The translations under genes and the position numbers were made by a program. A stretch of 61,856 nucleotides of DNA, from assembly GCA_037447295.1 (NCBI GenBank), contig JBBIGZ010000010.1, positions 1 through 61,856 of the forward strand, given 5' to 3'. The notes below the pieces were generated by a model. That model worked only from the letters and a program-made list of their open reading frames with translations, made no database searches and had not been told where the DNA came from. The stretch comes from 630D-37 sp037447295. GTDB lineage: Bacteria; Chloroflexota; Anaerolineae; Anaerolineales; Villigracilaceae. Below, piece by piece: positions 8,224 to 16,905 of the stretch (the first letter of the stretch is position 1; each line of letters begins with the position of its first letter).

Positions 8224-8760
8224 ATGACGGATATTCTTTTGGAGCAAACGCAATTCGAACAGTATGAGGAACGCGTCCTCGAAATCGCTCGCGTGGCGAA
8301 AGTCGTCAAGGGCGGTCGGCGCTTCCAGTTCCGTGTCACCGTCGTTGCCGGCGACGGTAAAGGCTCGGTCGGATTAGGTGTTGGTAAGGCCAATGCCGTG
8401 CCGGATGCCATGCGTAAAGCCTCCGAGCGGGCGCGCAAGAACATGCGCCCAATCAACCTGTATGGGACAACCATTCCTCACGAGGTGATGGGCAAGGTGG
8501 CCGGTTCCAAAGTGTTGCTCAAGCCTGCTTCCCCCGGCACGGGTGTGATCGCCGCCGGTGGTGTACGCGCCGTGCTCGAGGTGGCCGGTGTGCGTGATAT
8601 TCTCACCAAATCGCTGGGCAGCTCGAATGTTTTGAACGTCGTACAGGCCACGCTTCAGGCGCTGGATCAGCTCAAATCACCCCAGGAGGAAGCTGCCCGC
8701 CGTGGCAAGAAAGTAGAGGATGTTCTGCCCTTCTGGGATAGGAGGAAGAAACATGCCTGA
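8224..8760 (+). CDS. rpsE: 30S ribosomal protein S5
   Basis: This 178-residue S5 has a double-stranded RNA-binding-like N-domain (VVKGGRRFQFRVTVVAGD, then GVGKANAVPDAMRKA) and the usual C-domain (PASPGTGVIAAGGVRAVLE). It lines the mRNA entry tunnel and affects decoding accuracy. The last codons overlap the start of rpmD by 8 nt. Confidence 0.98.
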   Translation: MTDILLEQTQFEQYEERVLEIARVAKVVKGGRRFQFRVTVVAGDGKGSVGLGVGKANAVPDAMRKASERARKNMRPINLYGTTIPHEVMGKVAGSKVLLKPASPGTGVIAAGGVRAVLEVAGVRDILTKSLGSSNVLNVVQATLQALDQLKSPQEEAARRGKKVEDVLPFWDRRKKHA

Positions 8761-8965
8761 GACCAAAGCGAAGACGTTGCGCGTCACCCTGGTGCGCAGT
8801 CCGATCGGGTATCCGAAGGATCAAAAGGCCACGGTGCGCGCTTTGGGACTGCGACGCATGCATCAGACGGTGGAACATCTCGATACGCCTGCGGTGCGTG
8901 GGATGATTCGCAAGGTGATCCATCTGGTTCGTGTGGAAGAAGAGGAGAACCATGAGACTGCATGA
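8753..8965 (+). CDS. rpmD: 50S ribosomal protein L30
   Basis: The ATG at 8753, behind GGAGGAAGAA inside the 3' end of rpsE, gives a 70-residue L30 with the family core LRVTLVRSPIGYPKDQKATVRALGLRRM, read here in two parts around residues 9-36. The short acidic tail is unusual but harmless. It overlaps rpsE by 8 nt and rplO by 14 nt, a tight coupling. Confidence 0.95.
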   Translation: MPETKAKTLRVTLVRSPIGYPKDQKATVRALGLRRMHQTVEHLDTPAVRGMIRKVIHLVRVEEEENHETA

Positions 8966-9407
8966 TTTGAAACCGAATCCGGGTGCGAAAAAAGAACGCA
9001 AACGCGTTGGGCGTGGCATTTCTGCCGGCCAGGGTAAGACGGCCGGGCGTGGCTCGAAAGGTCAGGGTGCACGCAGTGGCGAGCAGGGACATCTCTATCG
9101 CCAGGGTGGGAACCTGCCTTTCTTCCGCCGTCTGCCGTTCATACGCGGTATTGGCTTTACGCCGATCAATCGCATCGAATACAATGAGGTCAACCTTGAC
9201 CAGCTGGCACAGGCCTTCCCGGCAAATGCCGAAATTACGCCGGAAACATTGGCACAGGCCCACTTGCTGCGTGATGAAAGGAACCCGGTGGTGATCCTGG
9301 GCCGCGGCGAAGTGACCGTGCCCTATCGGGTGCGCGTCCACCGCATTAGCCGCAGCGCTCGTGTCAAGATTGAAGCTGCCGGCGGCAGCGTTGAGTTGAT
9401 CGCCTGA
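8952..9407 (+). CDS. rplO: 50S ribosomal protein L15
   Basis: The ATG at 8952 gives 151 residues starting MRLHDLKPNPGAKKERKRVG, the conserved L15 N-terminus. A Gly/Arg-rich extended region (residues 15-50) and GGNLPFFRRLPFIRG follow, with a C-terminal globular domain. It overlaps the end of rpmD by 14 nt and lies directly before secY, as in most bacteria. Confidence 0.97.
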   Translation: MRLHDLKPNPGAKKERKRVGRGISAGQGKTAGRGSKGQGARSGEQGHLYRQGGNLPFFRRLPFIRGIGFTPINRIEYNEVNLDQLAQAFPANAEITPETLAQAHLLRDERNPVVILGRGEVTVPYRVRVHRISRSARVKIEAAGGSVELIA

Positions 9408-9423
9408 ATCTGAGGAGATCTCC

Positions 9424-10770
9424 ATGAAGTCCGCTTTTTCTGGCTGGCGCTACCTGTGGAAATCGCCCGATATCCGGCGCAAATTGCTCATCACGTTTGG
9501 CATTTTGATCCTCTATCGCCTGGCGGCTAACATTCCGGTGCCGGGTGTGGATTTTCAGGCCTTGCGCGAGTTTTTGGGCGTGGCAACCGGCTCAGGGTCC
9601 TTCTTGGACTTCCTGAACCTGCTTTCTGGTGGCACCGTGCTCAATTTCTCGCTCCTTTCGATGGGTGTTTACCCATACATTACGGCGCAGATCATCCTGC
9701 AGCTACTGGTGCCGATCATTCCGGCTTTGGAGCGACGGATTAAGGATAACCCAACCGAGGGTCGCCGCTGGATGGAACGCTGGACCTACTACCTGGCGGT
9801 GCCGATGGCGGCGCTCTCGGCGATCGGCCAGATCAACATTTTCAACTCGCTTGGTCAGCAGTACATCCAAAAGCAAATTATCGTCTTTGGCTTCAATGCC
9901 GAACATTGGCTGTCCTCGTTGACCGTGTTGCTGGCGATGACGGCCGGGACGATGTTCGCCATTTGGCTCGGCGAGCTGATCTCCGAATACGGCATTCGTG
10001 GCCAAGGGCTTTCGTTGGTGATCTTCGCCGGTATTGTTTCCCAAGTGCCGGGCAACCTGGTGCGCATTTTCCGCGGCGATGTGCAGTATCGCTGGATTTT
10101 GCTGGCCCTGACGGTCGTAGTGATTATCATCACGATCTATGCTATCGTCTATATCCAGCAGGGACGCCGTAATATTCCCGTCACCTATCCAGGGCGCCGT
10201 ATCGGCAACCGCATGACGATGCCGGTGCGCGGTACGTTGCCGCTCATGGTCAACATGGCCGGCATGATCCCGCTGATCTTTGCCAGCGCGATTCTGCAAT
10301 TCCCGGCCATCATTGCTTCCTACTTCGTCAAAACACCGGGTGATTTTGCCAGCCGAGTGCAGGAACTCTTCAACGGAAATAGTGCCACCTATTGGATTCT
10401 CTACTTTATTATGGTGGTGGCCTTTACGTTCTTTTACACGGATGTGCTCTTTACCCAGCAGAACTACGGAGAGAATCTCAAACGCATCGGTGCTCAGGTG
10501 CAGGGTGTGGCGCGTGGCGAGGCAACGCAGCGATACCTACTGCGTGTGCAGCGGCGGATTACGCTCGTCGGTGCGCTTTTCTTGGGCATCGTTGCCATCC
10601 TTCCGTTCCTAATTCGGCTGATCTTCCCTGCAGCCAGTCAGGGGGCCGGTTTGTTCCTGGTCTCTTCGGCGGGGTTGCTCATCGTCGTCGGCGTGGTGCG
10701 TGATGTCTTCATGACCATTGATGCCGAGTTGAAAGTGCATGGTTATCAGGAATCTCTCCTTGTGCGCTAA
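9424..10770 (+). CDS. secY: Preprotein translocase subunit SecY
   Basis: This 448-residue polytopic membrane protein shows the SecY pattern of ten predicted transmembrane segments, with an N-terminal amphipathic stretch (SPDIRRKLLITFGILILYRL), the plug-region ANIPVPGVD, and the cytoplasmic loop with GRRIGNRMTMPVRG. SecY is the channel of the Sec translocon. It sits between rplO and adk, the classic order. Confidence 0.98.
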   Translation: MKSAFSGWRYLWKSPDIRRKLLITFGILILYRLAANIPVPGVDFQALREFLGVATGSGSFLDFLNLLSGGTVLNFSLLSMGVYPYITAQIILQLLVPIIPALERRIKDNPTEGRRWMERWTYYLAVPMAALSAIGQINIFNSLGQQYIQKQIIVFGFNAEHWLSSLTVLLAMTAGTMFAIWLGELISEYGIRGQGLSLVIFAGIVSQVPGNLVRIFRGDVQYRWILLALTVVVIIITIYAIVYIQQGRRNIPVTYPGRRIGNRMTMPVRGTLPLMVNMAGMIPLIFASAILQFPAIIASYFVKTPGDFASRVQELFNGNSATYWILYFIMVVAFTFFYTDVLFTQQNYGENLKRIGAQVQGVARGEATQRYLLRVQRRITLVGALFLGIVAILPFLIRLIFPAASQGAGLFLVSSAGLLIVVGVVRDVFMTIDAELKVHGYQESLLVR

Positions 10771-10780
10771 AGGAGCTCCT

Positions 10781-11449
10781 ATGGCTACCTATATTGTCCT
10801 CCTAGGCCCGCCGGGAGTCGGCAAAGGAACTCAGGCCAGAATCCTGGCTCAGGAAACGGGCTTGGTGCATGTTTCATCCGGTGATCTTTTCCGGGAGAAT
10901 TTGAGTCAGCAGACCGAATTAGGTAAGCTGGCCAAATCTTACATGGATCGCGGGGAGCTAGTGCCCGATGAGGTGACGATTCAGATGATCCGAGAGCGCT
11001 TATCGCGTCCGGATTGTGAGGCAGGTGCCATTCTGGATGGCTTCCCCCGCACCCCGGCCCAAGCAGATGCGCTGGAGGCGCTCCTTCGAGAGCAAGGGGC
11101 GCAGGTAAATCTGGTGCCGCTGATTACGGCGCCGGTGGAAGTCCTGGTGGATCGCCTGAGCGGACGATGGACTTGCCGCGCCCAGGGACATATTTACCAT
11201 GAAAAGTACAACCCGCCGCAGGTGCCTGGCCGGTGCGACGTGGATGGTTCAGAGCTCTATCAGCGAGAGGACGATCGCTCCGAGACCGTTCAGCGCCGTA
11301 TCCAGGTATATCTGGAGCAAACGGCACCGTTGATCGAGTACTATCGTCAACGCGGCTTGCTGCTGGAAGTAGACGGTACTCAGCCCATCGAGATCGTAAC
11401 GGCAACGCTGCGGAAGGCAATCGAAAGCATCGTTACGGCCGGTCTATGA
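10781..11449 (+). CDS. adk: Adenylate kinase, long form with partly lost LID zinc site
   Basis: The ATG at 10781 (after AAGGAGCTCCT) gives 222 residues. The P-loop is GPPGVGKGTQ, the AMP-binding HVSSGDLFRE and DGFPRTPAQ segments follow, and the LID is about residues 125-165. In zinc-type enzymes the LID has CxxC...CxxC/D. Here the pattern is C-x2-Q and C-D-V-D, so zinc binding is doubtful. The enzyme interconverts AMP, ADP and ATP. Its stop overlaps the start of map (ATGA). Confidence 0.97.
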   Translation: MATYIVLLGPPGVGKGTQARILAQETGLVHVSSGDLFRENLSQQTELGKLAKSYMDRGELVPDEVTIQMIRERLSRPDCEAGAILDGFPRTPAQADALEALLREQGAQVNLVPLITAPVEVLVDRLSGRWTCRAQGHIYHEKYNPPQVPGRCDVDGSELYQREDDRSETVQRRIQVYLEQTAPLIEYYRQRGLLLEVDGTQPIEIVTATLRKAIESIVTAGL

Positions 11450-12225
11450 GCTGGGAACAACGTATCTATATCAAAGGGCCGGCAGAGATTGAGATCATGC
11501 GTCAGGCCGGCCAGATCAATGCTGAAGTTTTGAGGACGTTGAAAGCTCTTTTACAACCGGGTATCACAACAGCGGACCTGAATGCTGCTGCCGAGGAGGT
11601 ACTTCGGAAGCATGGGTGCTATTCGCCCTTTAAGGGCTATGGGCATCCACCTTTCCCGGCCTCCATTACTGTGAGTATCAACGAAGAACTGGTCCACGGA
11701 ATTCCCAATCCCAAGCGTAAAGTGCGCGCCGGCGATATCGTCTCGATTGATTGTGGGACGGTATACCGCGGGTTCGTGGCCGATTCGGCGATCACCGTAG
11801 GCGTGGGTGAGATTTCCCCGCTGGCCCGGCGGTTGTTAGAAGTCACGGAAGGGGCCCTCTATGCCGGCATCGAGAAAATGCGCCCTGGGAACCGAACAGG
11901 CGATGTTTCGGCGGCTATTCAGCAGTATGTAGAGAGCCATGGCTTCTTCGTCACCCGCGAGTATACCGGTCACGGTGTGGGGCGGCAGATGCATGAAGGG
12001 CCGCAGGTGCCGAATTACGGCACACCGGGGCAGGGTCTGTTATTGCGTCCCGGTATGGCGATTGCTTTGGAGCCGATGGTTTTGGTCGGCACCGATAAGA
12101 CGCGTGTTCTGAAGGACGGCTGGACGGTTGTTTCTGCTGATGGCTCCTTGACGGCACACTTTGAGCATACCGTTGCCGTGACAGAAGGTGAGCCGATGAT
12201 CCTAACACGAATTGAGGATTTGTAG
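11446..12225 (+). CDS. map: Methionine aminopeptidase type I
   Basis: Start is the ATG at 11446 overlapping the adk stop, giving 259 residues. It removes the initiator Met from nascent proteins. Metal ligands of the pita-bread fold are visible: the Asp pair in SIDCGTVYRGFVADSA, the His in TGHGVGRQMHEGP, and Glu residues in ALEPMV and FEHTVAVTE. There is no N-terminal SH3 or zinc-finger extension. It lies at the normal adk-map position, but infA does not follow it. Confidence 0.98.
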   Translation: MSWEQRIYIKGPAEIEIMRQAGQINAEVLRTLKALLQPGITTADLNAAAEEVLRKHGCYSPFKGYGHPPFPASITVSINEELVHGIPNPKRKVRAGDIVSIDCGTVYRGFVADSAITVGVGEISPLARRLLEVTEGALYAGIEKMRPGNRTGDVSAAIQQYVESHGFFVTREYTGHGVGRQMHEGPQVPNYGTPGQGLLLRPGMAIALEPMVLVGTDKTRVLKDGWTVVSADGSLTAHFEHTVAVTEGEPMILTRIEDL

Positions 12226-12231
12226 TATACT
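12226..12231 (+). promoter_or_regulatory. Candidate internal promoter -10 (TATACT) before rpmJ
   Basis: A TATACT box lies directly after the map stop, 33 nt before rpmJ. No good -35 hexamer is visible at 16-18 nt. It may give extra transcription of the alpha-operon part (rpmJ-rpsM-rpsK-rpsD-rpoA-rplQ). Confidence 0.3.
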
Positions 12232-12263
12232 TTAGCCTTTGGCTATTCAAGAGGAGATGACCT

Positions 12264-12377
12264 ATGAAAGTATCCCCTTCCATTCGTAAACGCTGCGCCA
12301 AGTGCAAAATTGTGCGCCGCAGAGGCAGAGTGTATATCATCTGCGAAAACCCGAAACACAAACAACGACAGGGGTAG
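12264..12377 (+). CDS. rpmJ: 50S ribosomal protein L36, zinc-binding form
   Basis: A 37-residue ORF starts at ATG 12264 behind GAGGAGATGACCT and ends with TAG at 12375-12377. It reads MKVSPSIRKRCAKCKIVRRR and continues to a His-containing basic tail. The ligands CAKC, C27 and H32 form the zinc ribbon of L36. It lies 6 nt before rpsM, as expected at the start of the alpha operon. Confidence 0.97.
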   Translation: MKVSPSIRKRCAKCKIVRRRGRVYIICENPKHKQRQG

Positions 12378-12383
12378 TGCGAT

Positions 12384-12773
12384 ATGGCGAGAATCGAAGG
12401 CGTTGATTTGCCCCGCAATAAGCGGGTTGAAGTAGGCCTGACCTATATCTACGGGATCGGGCCGAGTCGGGCGCGCGAGATTTTGGCCGCGACCAAGATC
12501 AATCCGGATACGCGCGTCAAGGATCTGACGGAGGCGGAGGTCTCCGCTTTGCGTGATTACATCGCAAAGAACTACAAGGTAGAAGGCGATCTGCGGCGCG
12601 AGGTGCAGATGAACATCAAGCGCCTGATCGAGATCGGCTGCTATCGTGGCCTGCGTCACCGTCGCAATCTCCCGGTGCGTGGTCAGCGCACGCGCACGAA
12701 TGCCCGCACCCGCAAAGGGCCGCGCAAGACCGTGGCCGGACGAGGTCGCCGTCGTGGCGCTGCCAAGAAATAA
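12384..12773 (+). CDS. rpsM: 30S ribosomal protein S13
   Basis: This 129-residue S13 begins MARIEGVDLPRNKRVEVGLTY, is helical in the middle (TEAEVSALRDYI), and has the basic tail signature RHRRNLPVRGQRTRTNARTRKG (about residues 92-113) that touches P-site tRNA. It follows rpmJ by 6 nt. Confidence 0.98.
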   Translation: MARIEGVDLPRNKRVEVGLTYIYGIGPSRAREILAATKINPDTRVKDLTEAEVSALRDYIAKNYKVEGDLRREVQMNIKRLIEIGCYRGLRHRRNLPVRGQRTRTNARTRKGPRKTVAGRGRRRGAAKK

Positions 12774-12800
12774 TTTTGATTTGCGAGGGAATAAGAAACT

Positions 12801-13205
12801 ATGGCACAGAGCGTTCGTTCAGCACGCCGCTCCGGCGGCGCCCGAAAAAGCAAGCGCACATTGTCCGTTGGACAGGTGCATATCTTTGCTTCTTTCAACA
12901 ATACCATCGTCACCGTAACCGATCTGGAAGGCAATACCGTTGTGTGGGCCAGCGCCGGTTCGGCTGGTTTTAAAGGCTCGCGCAAGAGCACGCCTTTCGC
13001 CGCGCGTCTGGCGGCAGAGCAGGCGATCAAGGCGGCACAGGCCTTAGGTCTGCAAGAAGCGGATGTTTTCATCAAGGGGCCGGGACCTGGGCGCGAAAAT
13101 GCCATTCGTGCCGTTCAGGCGTTGGGCGTTAAAGTGCGTTCGATTGCCGATGTGACCCCGATTCCCCATAACGGTTGCCGTCCGCCCAAAAAGCGCCGGG
13201 TGTAA
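12801..13205 (+). CDS. rpsK: 30S ribosomal protein S11
   Basis: This 134-residue S11 has the core HIFASFNNTIVTVTDLEGN and the GFKGSRKSTPFAAR segment. Its C-terminal signature is DVTPIPHNGCRPPKKRRV. S11 lies on the 30S platform near the mRNA exit. It sits between rpsM and rpsD as usual. Confidence 0.98.
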   Translation: MAQSVRSARRSGGARKSKRTLSVGQVHIFASFNNTIVTVTDLEGNTVVWASAGSAGFKGSRKSTPFAARLAAEQAIKAAQALGLQEADVFIKGPGPGRENAIRAVQALGVKVRSIADVTPIPHNGCRPPKKRRV

Positions 13206-13229
13206 TTCAGTTGGAGAGGTTGGTTTTCT

Positions 13230-13871
13230 ATGGCAAAATATCTTGGACCTGTTTGTAAACTTTGTCGGCGAGAAGGCGAAAAACTTTATTTGAAAGGTGA
13301 GCGCTGCTATACCCCCAAGTGCGCTTTTGAACGCCGAAGTTATGCTCCTGGTGTTCATGGCCGTTCTGCAACGCGCTCTGCGACCGGCCGTGAATCGGAC
13401 TACCTGCGCCAGTTGCGCGCCAAGCAGAAGGCTCGCCGAGTCTATGGCATTCTGGAACGCCAGTTCCGCCGCTATTACGACGAAGCGTTGCAGCGACGCG
13501 GTCTGACCGGTTTGAACTTGCTGCAAATCCTTGAGTCGCGATTGGATAATGTGGTCTATCGCCTCGGTTTTGCCAGCAGCCGCGCCCAGGCACGTTTGTT
13601 GGTAACCCATGGTCATTTCCTGGTCAACGGTCGCCGCACGGATGTCCCCTCCATGTTGCTCAAGGAAGGGGATGTGATCACGGTGCGCGAGGGCTCTCGC
13701 AAGCTTACTTACTTCAAAGAATTGCCCGAACAGGCCGAGAAGCGTTCGGTTCCGGGATGGTTACAGCGTGACCTGAAAAACCTAAGTGCTACCGTATTAC
13801 GCATGCCTGAACGCGCCGAAATCGACGGGAATCTGAATGAACAGCTCATCGTCGAGTACTATTCACGGTAG
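13230..13871 (+). CDS. rpsD: 30S ribosomal protein S4, zinc-binding form
   Basis: The 213-residue product starts MAKYLGPVCKLCRREG. The N-terminal Cys residues (CKLC, then C and C in RCYTPKCAFERR) form the zinc site of the C+ form of S4. A central S4 RNA-binding domain follows (RLDNVVYRLGFA, ARLLVTHGHFLVNGRR). S4 is a primary 16S rRNA binder and often an operon regulator. Confidence 0.98.
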   Translation: MAKYLGPVCKLCRREGEKLYLKGERCYTPKCAFERRSYAPGVHGRSATRSATGRESDYLRQLRAKQKARRVYGILERQFRRYYDEALQRRGLTGLNLLQILESRLDNVVYRLGFASSRAQARLLVTHGHFLVNGRRTDVPSMLLKEGDVITVREGSRKLTYFKELPEQAEKRSVPGWLQRDLKNLSATVLRMPERAEIDGNLNEQLIVEYYSR

Positions 13872-13880
13872 TAATAGCCG

Positions 13881-13900
13881 GTCTCGGTTTTTTCCGAGGC
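13881..13900 (+). other. Small hairpin between rpsD and rpoA
   Basis: The 52-nt gap holds a 7-bp hairpin (13881-13887 with 13894-13900, one wobble pair) with a six-T loop. The T run is in the loop, not after the stem, so it is not a typical intrinsic terminator. It may protect mRNA ends or be chance. Confidence 0.3.
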
Positions 13901-13923
13901 ACTTTGAAAAGGAGAGGTGAGCC

Positions 13924-14889
13924 GTGGCGGTTGCAAACATGGTCATGCCGAAAATCGAACGCGAGGCCGAGACCCGCAATTATGGAAAGTTTGTCATTAG
14001 CCCGCTGGAGCGCGGTTATGGTGTTACGCTGGGCAATTCTTTGCGCCGCGTCCTGCTCTCTTCACTAGAGGGAGCAGCGGTCACATCCATCTGCATCTCG
14101 GATATTTTGCACGAGTTTACCGATATTCCCGGGGTGCGCGAAGATGTGATGCAGGTGATCCTGCAGATCAAACAATTGCGCTTGAAATTGCACGGCACCG
14201 ATAGCGCGCGGATGTTTCTAGAAGTGCGTGGCGAAGGAACGGTGACGGCGGCAGATATTATCGCTCCTCCAGAAGTGGAGATCGTCAACCCGGAACTTTA
14301 TCTCTTTACCGTAGACGACCCGAAATCTTATTTGACCATTGATTTTGTCGTAGAGCGCGGGCGCGGCTATTCACCGGCAGAGGAGCGCAGTGGTACTTTG
14401 CCGATCGGTGAGTTGCCCGTGGATGCGATCTTCAGCCCGATCAAAAAGGTGAATTGGGAAGTCACTTCGGCACGCGTCGGACAAAGCACAAACTACGATA
14501 AGTTAATTATGGAGATCTGGACGGATGGGACGATCGCTCCAGAACGCGCTCTCAGTTCGGCGGCTGCGCTCTTGATCGAGCATTTGCGCCTGATCGCCGG
14601 CATCTCCGAGGAGTCTCTTTCATTCGTTCCTCCCTTGCATGAGGCCCCTGTTGTGCGCCTCAGCAGTGAGGTGGCCGATACGCCGATCGAAGTGCTCGAT
14701 CTTTCGGTGCGCGTCTATAATTCGCTCAAGCGCACCGGCATTTCGACCGTTGGCGATGTCCTTGAGTTGCTGCAAAAGGGCGACCAGGCGACCTCCTCCA
14801 TTCGCAATTTCGGCGAAAAGAGCATGGAGGAATTGCGCCAGAAGATGCGCGAAAAAGGTTTTCTCAAAGATGATTCGATTTCGGAGTAG
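13924..14889 (+). CDS. rpoA: RNA polymerase alpha subunit
   Basis: The 321-residue product starts with GTG behind GGAGAGGTGA. The N-terminal dimerisation domain (residues 1-230) includes NYGKFVISPLERGYGVTLGNSLRRVLLSS in two adjacent blocks, and the C-terminal domain (about 250-315) has TPIEVLDLSVRVYNSLKRTGI and the helix-hairpin-helix that contacts UP elements and regulators. It is in the usual rpsD-rpoA-rplQ order. Confidence 0.98.
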   Translation: MAVANMVMPKIEREAETRNYGKFVISPLERGYGVTLGNSLRRVLLSSLEGAAVTSICISDILHEFTDIPGVREDVMQVILQIKQLRLKLHGTDSARMFLEVRGEGTVTAADIIAPPEVEIVNPELYLFTVDDPKSYLTIDFVVERGRGYSPAEERSGTLPIGELPVDAIFSPIKKVNWEVTSARVGQSTNYDKLIMEIWTDGTIAPERALSSAAALLIEHLRLIAGISEESLSFVPPLHEAPVVRLSSEVADTPIEVLDLSVRVYNSLKRTGISTVGDVLELLQKGDQATSSIRNFGEKSMEELRQKMREKGFLKDDSISE

Positions 14890-14894
14890 GAAAC

Positions 14895-15272
14895 ATGCGT
14901 CATCAAGTAGCTGGATATAAACTAGGTCGTACCAAAGGAGCACGCATTGCGTTGCGCCGCAATTTGATCAAACAACTCTTAACCCATGAACGCATTCGCA
15001 CCACGCGGGCAAAGGCAATGGCCATCCGTGGCGAGGTGGAGCGGCTGATTACGCTGGCGGCAAAGAGTGCTCAGGCTGAACCGGCCAAGCAGGTGGCCGC
15101 GCGTCGCCTGGCTGCCGCATGTCTAGGTGATAATCGTATGCTCCCACGCCTTTTTGATGAAATTGCGCCGCGCTTTGCCGGTCGCACCGGTGGGTATACG
15201 CGTATGATCAAGCTCGGACCGCGCCAGGGCGATTCTGCCGAGATGGTGATCCTGGAGCTGGTTGAAGAGTAA
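14895..15272 (+). CDS. rplQ: 50S ribosomal protein L17
   Basis: The 125-residue protein starts MRHQVAGYKLGRTKGARIAL, has LIKQLLTHERIRTTRAKAM, and ends with GGYTRMIKLGPRQGDSAEM, all diagnostic of L17. It begins 5 nt after rpoA and closes the alpha operon. Confidence 0.98.
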   Translation: MRHQVAGYKLGRTKGARIALRRNLIKQLLTHERIRTTRAKAMAIRGEVERLITLAAKSAQAEPAKQVAARRLAAACLGDNRMLPRLFDEIAPRFAGRTGGYTRMIKLGPRQGDSAEMVILELVEE

Positions 15273-15283
15273 GCATACGTTCT

Positions 15284-16030
15284 GTGGCACGTTACAAATT
15301 GACCCTTGCGTACGACGGCACGCATTTTGCCGGCAGTCAACGCCAGCAAGGACGTCGCACGGTGCAGGGTGAGCTAGAAGAAGCATTACGGCGCCTGGGT
15401 TGGAATGGGCATTCGATTCTTCTGGCTGGCCGAACCGATAGTGGCGTCCATGCTTGGGGACAGGTTGCGACTTTCGATTGGGAATGGTCTCATTCCTTGC
15501 ACGCCTTGCAGCAAGCGTTGAATGCCAACCTGCCTCCGGATATGGTGGTGCGCCGGGTGGAAATGGTCCCTGCGGACTTCCACCCGCGCTATGATGCTAC
15601 GGCGCGTTGCTATCGTTATCGCCTTTTCCTCCAGCCGTTGCGCGATCCGTTCCGTGAGCGCTATGCCTGGAGGGTATGGCCGGAATTGGATGGAGAGCAG
15701 TTGCATGCTCTCGCACGGCTCTGGCTTGATCGTCATGATTTTCGGGCCTTCGGTTCCCCGCCCCGTGCCGAAGGTCACACCGTGCGCACCGTCTTTTCGG
15801 CTACCTGGCAAAATTCGGACGATGAATGGCATTTTCAAATTGAAGCCGATGCTTTTCTTTATCGCATGGTGCGCCGATTGGTTTATGTACAGGTTGCCGT
15901 AGCCCAGGGACGCTATTCACCGTTTCAGGTAAAACAAGCGTTGGAGGAAGGTTCGGCGTTGCCGGCCGGGCTGGCGCCGCCGCAAGGGTTAATGCTTATG
16001 GAAGTAAAATATTCAATCGACACTCCGTAG
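15284..16030 (+). CDS. truA: tRNA pseudouridine(38-40) synthase TruA
   Basis: The frame starts with GTG at 15284, giving MARYKLTLAYDGTHFAGSQRQ and 248 residues. The catalytic Asp is in LLAGRTDSGVHAWGQ. The later RYDATARCYRYRL and DAFLYRMVRRLV segments are also typical. The enzyme makes pseudouridine in the anticodon arm of many tRNAs. It lies between rplQ and rplM, an arrangement seen in many Firmicutes and Chloroflexota. Confidence 0.97.
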   Translation: MARYKLTLAYDGTHFAGSQRQQGRRTVQGELEEALRRLGWNGHSILLAGRTDSGVHAWGQVATFDWEWSHSLHALQQALNANLPPDMVVRRVEMVPADFHPRYDATARCYRYRLFLQPLRDPFRERYAWRVWPELDGEQLHALARLWLDRHDFRAFGSPPRAEGHTVRTVFSATWQNSDDEWHFQIEADAFLYRMVRRLVYVQVAVAQGRYSPFQVKQALEEGSALPAGLAPPQGLMLMEVKYSIDTP

Positions 16031-16041
16031 GAATTGGAGAG

Positions 16042-16491
16042 ATGACCGTGCAAAAGACATACTATCCGAAAGAAAGCGAAATCCAGCCCAAGTGGTACGT
16101 GGTGGATGCCACCGGCCAGAACCTGGGCCGTCTGGCGAGCAAGATCGCCGCGGTGTTGCTGGGAAAACATAAACCCACCTTCACGCCGGGGGTGGATATG
16201 GGTGATTACGTCATCGTGCTCAATGCCAGAAAGGTGACCGTCACCGGCACCCGCACGCGTTCTAGAATGGATACCAAGATCTATTATCACCACTCGAATT
16301 ATCCTGGCGGTTTGAAGGCAATTTCCCTGCGCGATCAGTTGCAACAGCATCCCGATCGGGTGTTGCGCGCTGCGGTGTGGGGTATGCTGCCGCACAATCG
16401 GATGGGGCGCAAGCTCCTGAAGCGCCTGAAGATTTATAGCGGTAGCGAGCACCCGCACCAAGCTCAAAATCCTGAACCCCTGGAATCATAA
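16042..16491 (+). CDS. rplM: 50S ribosomal protein L13
   Basis: This 149-residue L13 has the core WYVVDATGQNLGRLASKIA and GDYVIVLNARKVTVTG, and the C-terminal AVWGMLPHNRMGRKLLKRLKIY signature read around residues 110-133. It pairs with rpsI downstream as in nearly all bacteria. Confidence 0.98.
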   Translation: MTVQKTYYPKESEIQPKWYVVDATGQNLGRLASKIAAVLLGKHKPTFTPGVDMGDYVIVLNARKVTVTGTRTRSRMDTKIYYHHSNYPGGLKAISLRDQLQQHPDRVLRAAVWGMLPHNRMGRKLLKRLKIYSGSEHPHQAQNPEPLES

Positions 16492-16506
16492 GAGGAAAAA
16501 GAGGCG

Positions 16507-16902
16507 ATGTCCGTTCAATATTACGAAGGTGTCGGTCGTAGAAAAGAAAGCACGGCGCGCGTGCGCATTATGAGCGGCAGCGGGCGCTTCATCGTCAACG
16601 ATAAGGAGGCCCCGGCCTACTTTACTCGCTTTGGCGATCTGCAGGAAGTGCTCACGCCGTTGGCTGTCGTCGGGCAAGATCTGGCGCGCCTGGATGTAAC
16701 CGTCCAGGTGAAGGGTGGCGGTGTGAGCGGTCAGACTGGGGCTGTGAAGCTGGGGCTGGCGCGGGCGCTGGTGAAGATGAACCCCGAATGGCGCCCTATC
16801 CTGCGCAAGCACGGCTTGCTTACCCGCGATCCGCGCGTCAAAGAACGCAAGAAGCCCGGTCTCAAGCGCGCTCGCAAGGCACCCACCTATACCAAGCGCT
16901 AG
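16507..16902 (+). CDS. rpsI: 30S ribosomal protein S9
   Basis: The 131-residue protein starts with the S9 motif YYEGVGRRKESTARVRI, has GGGVSGQTGAVKLGLARAL, and ends in the basic tail that reaches P-site tRNA (KARKAPTYTKR-like end). It is 16 nt after rplM and 3 nt before the MazG-type gene. Confidence 0.98.
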   Translation: MSVQYYEGVGRRKESTARVRIMSGSGRFIVNDKEAPAYFTRFGDLQEVLTPLAVVGQDLARLDVTVQVKGGGVSGQTGAVKLGLARALVKMNPEWRPILRKHGLLTRDPRVKERKKPGLKRARKAPTYTKR

Positions 16903-16905
16903 AAG

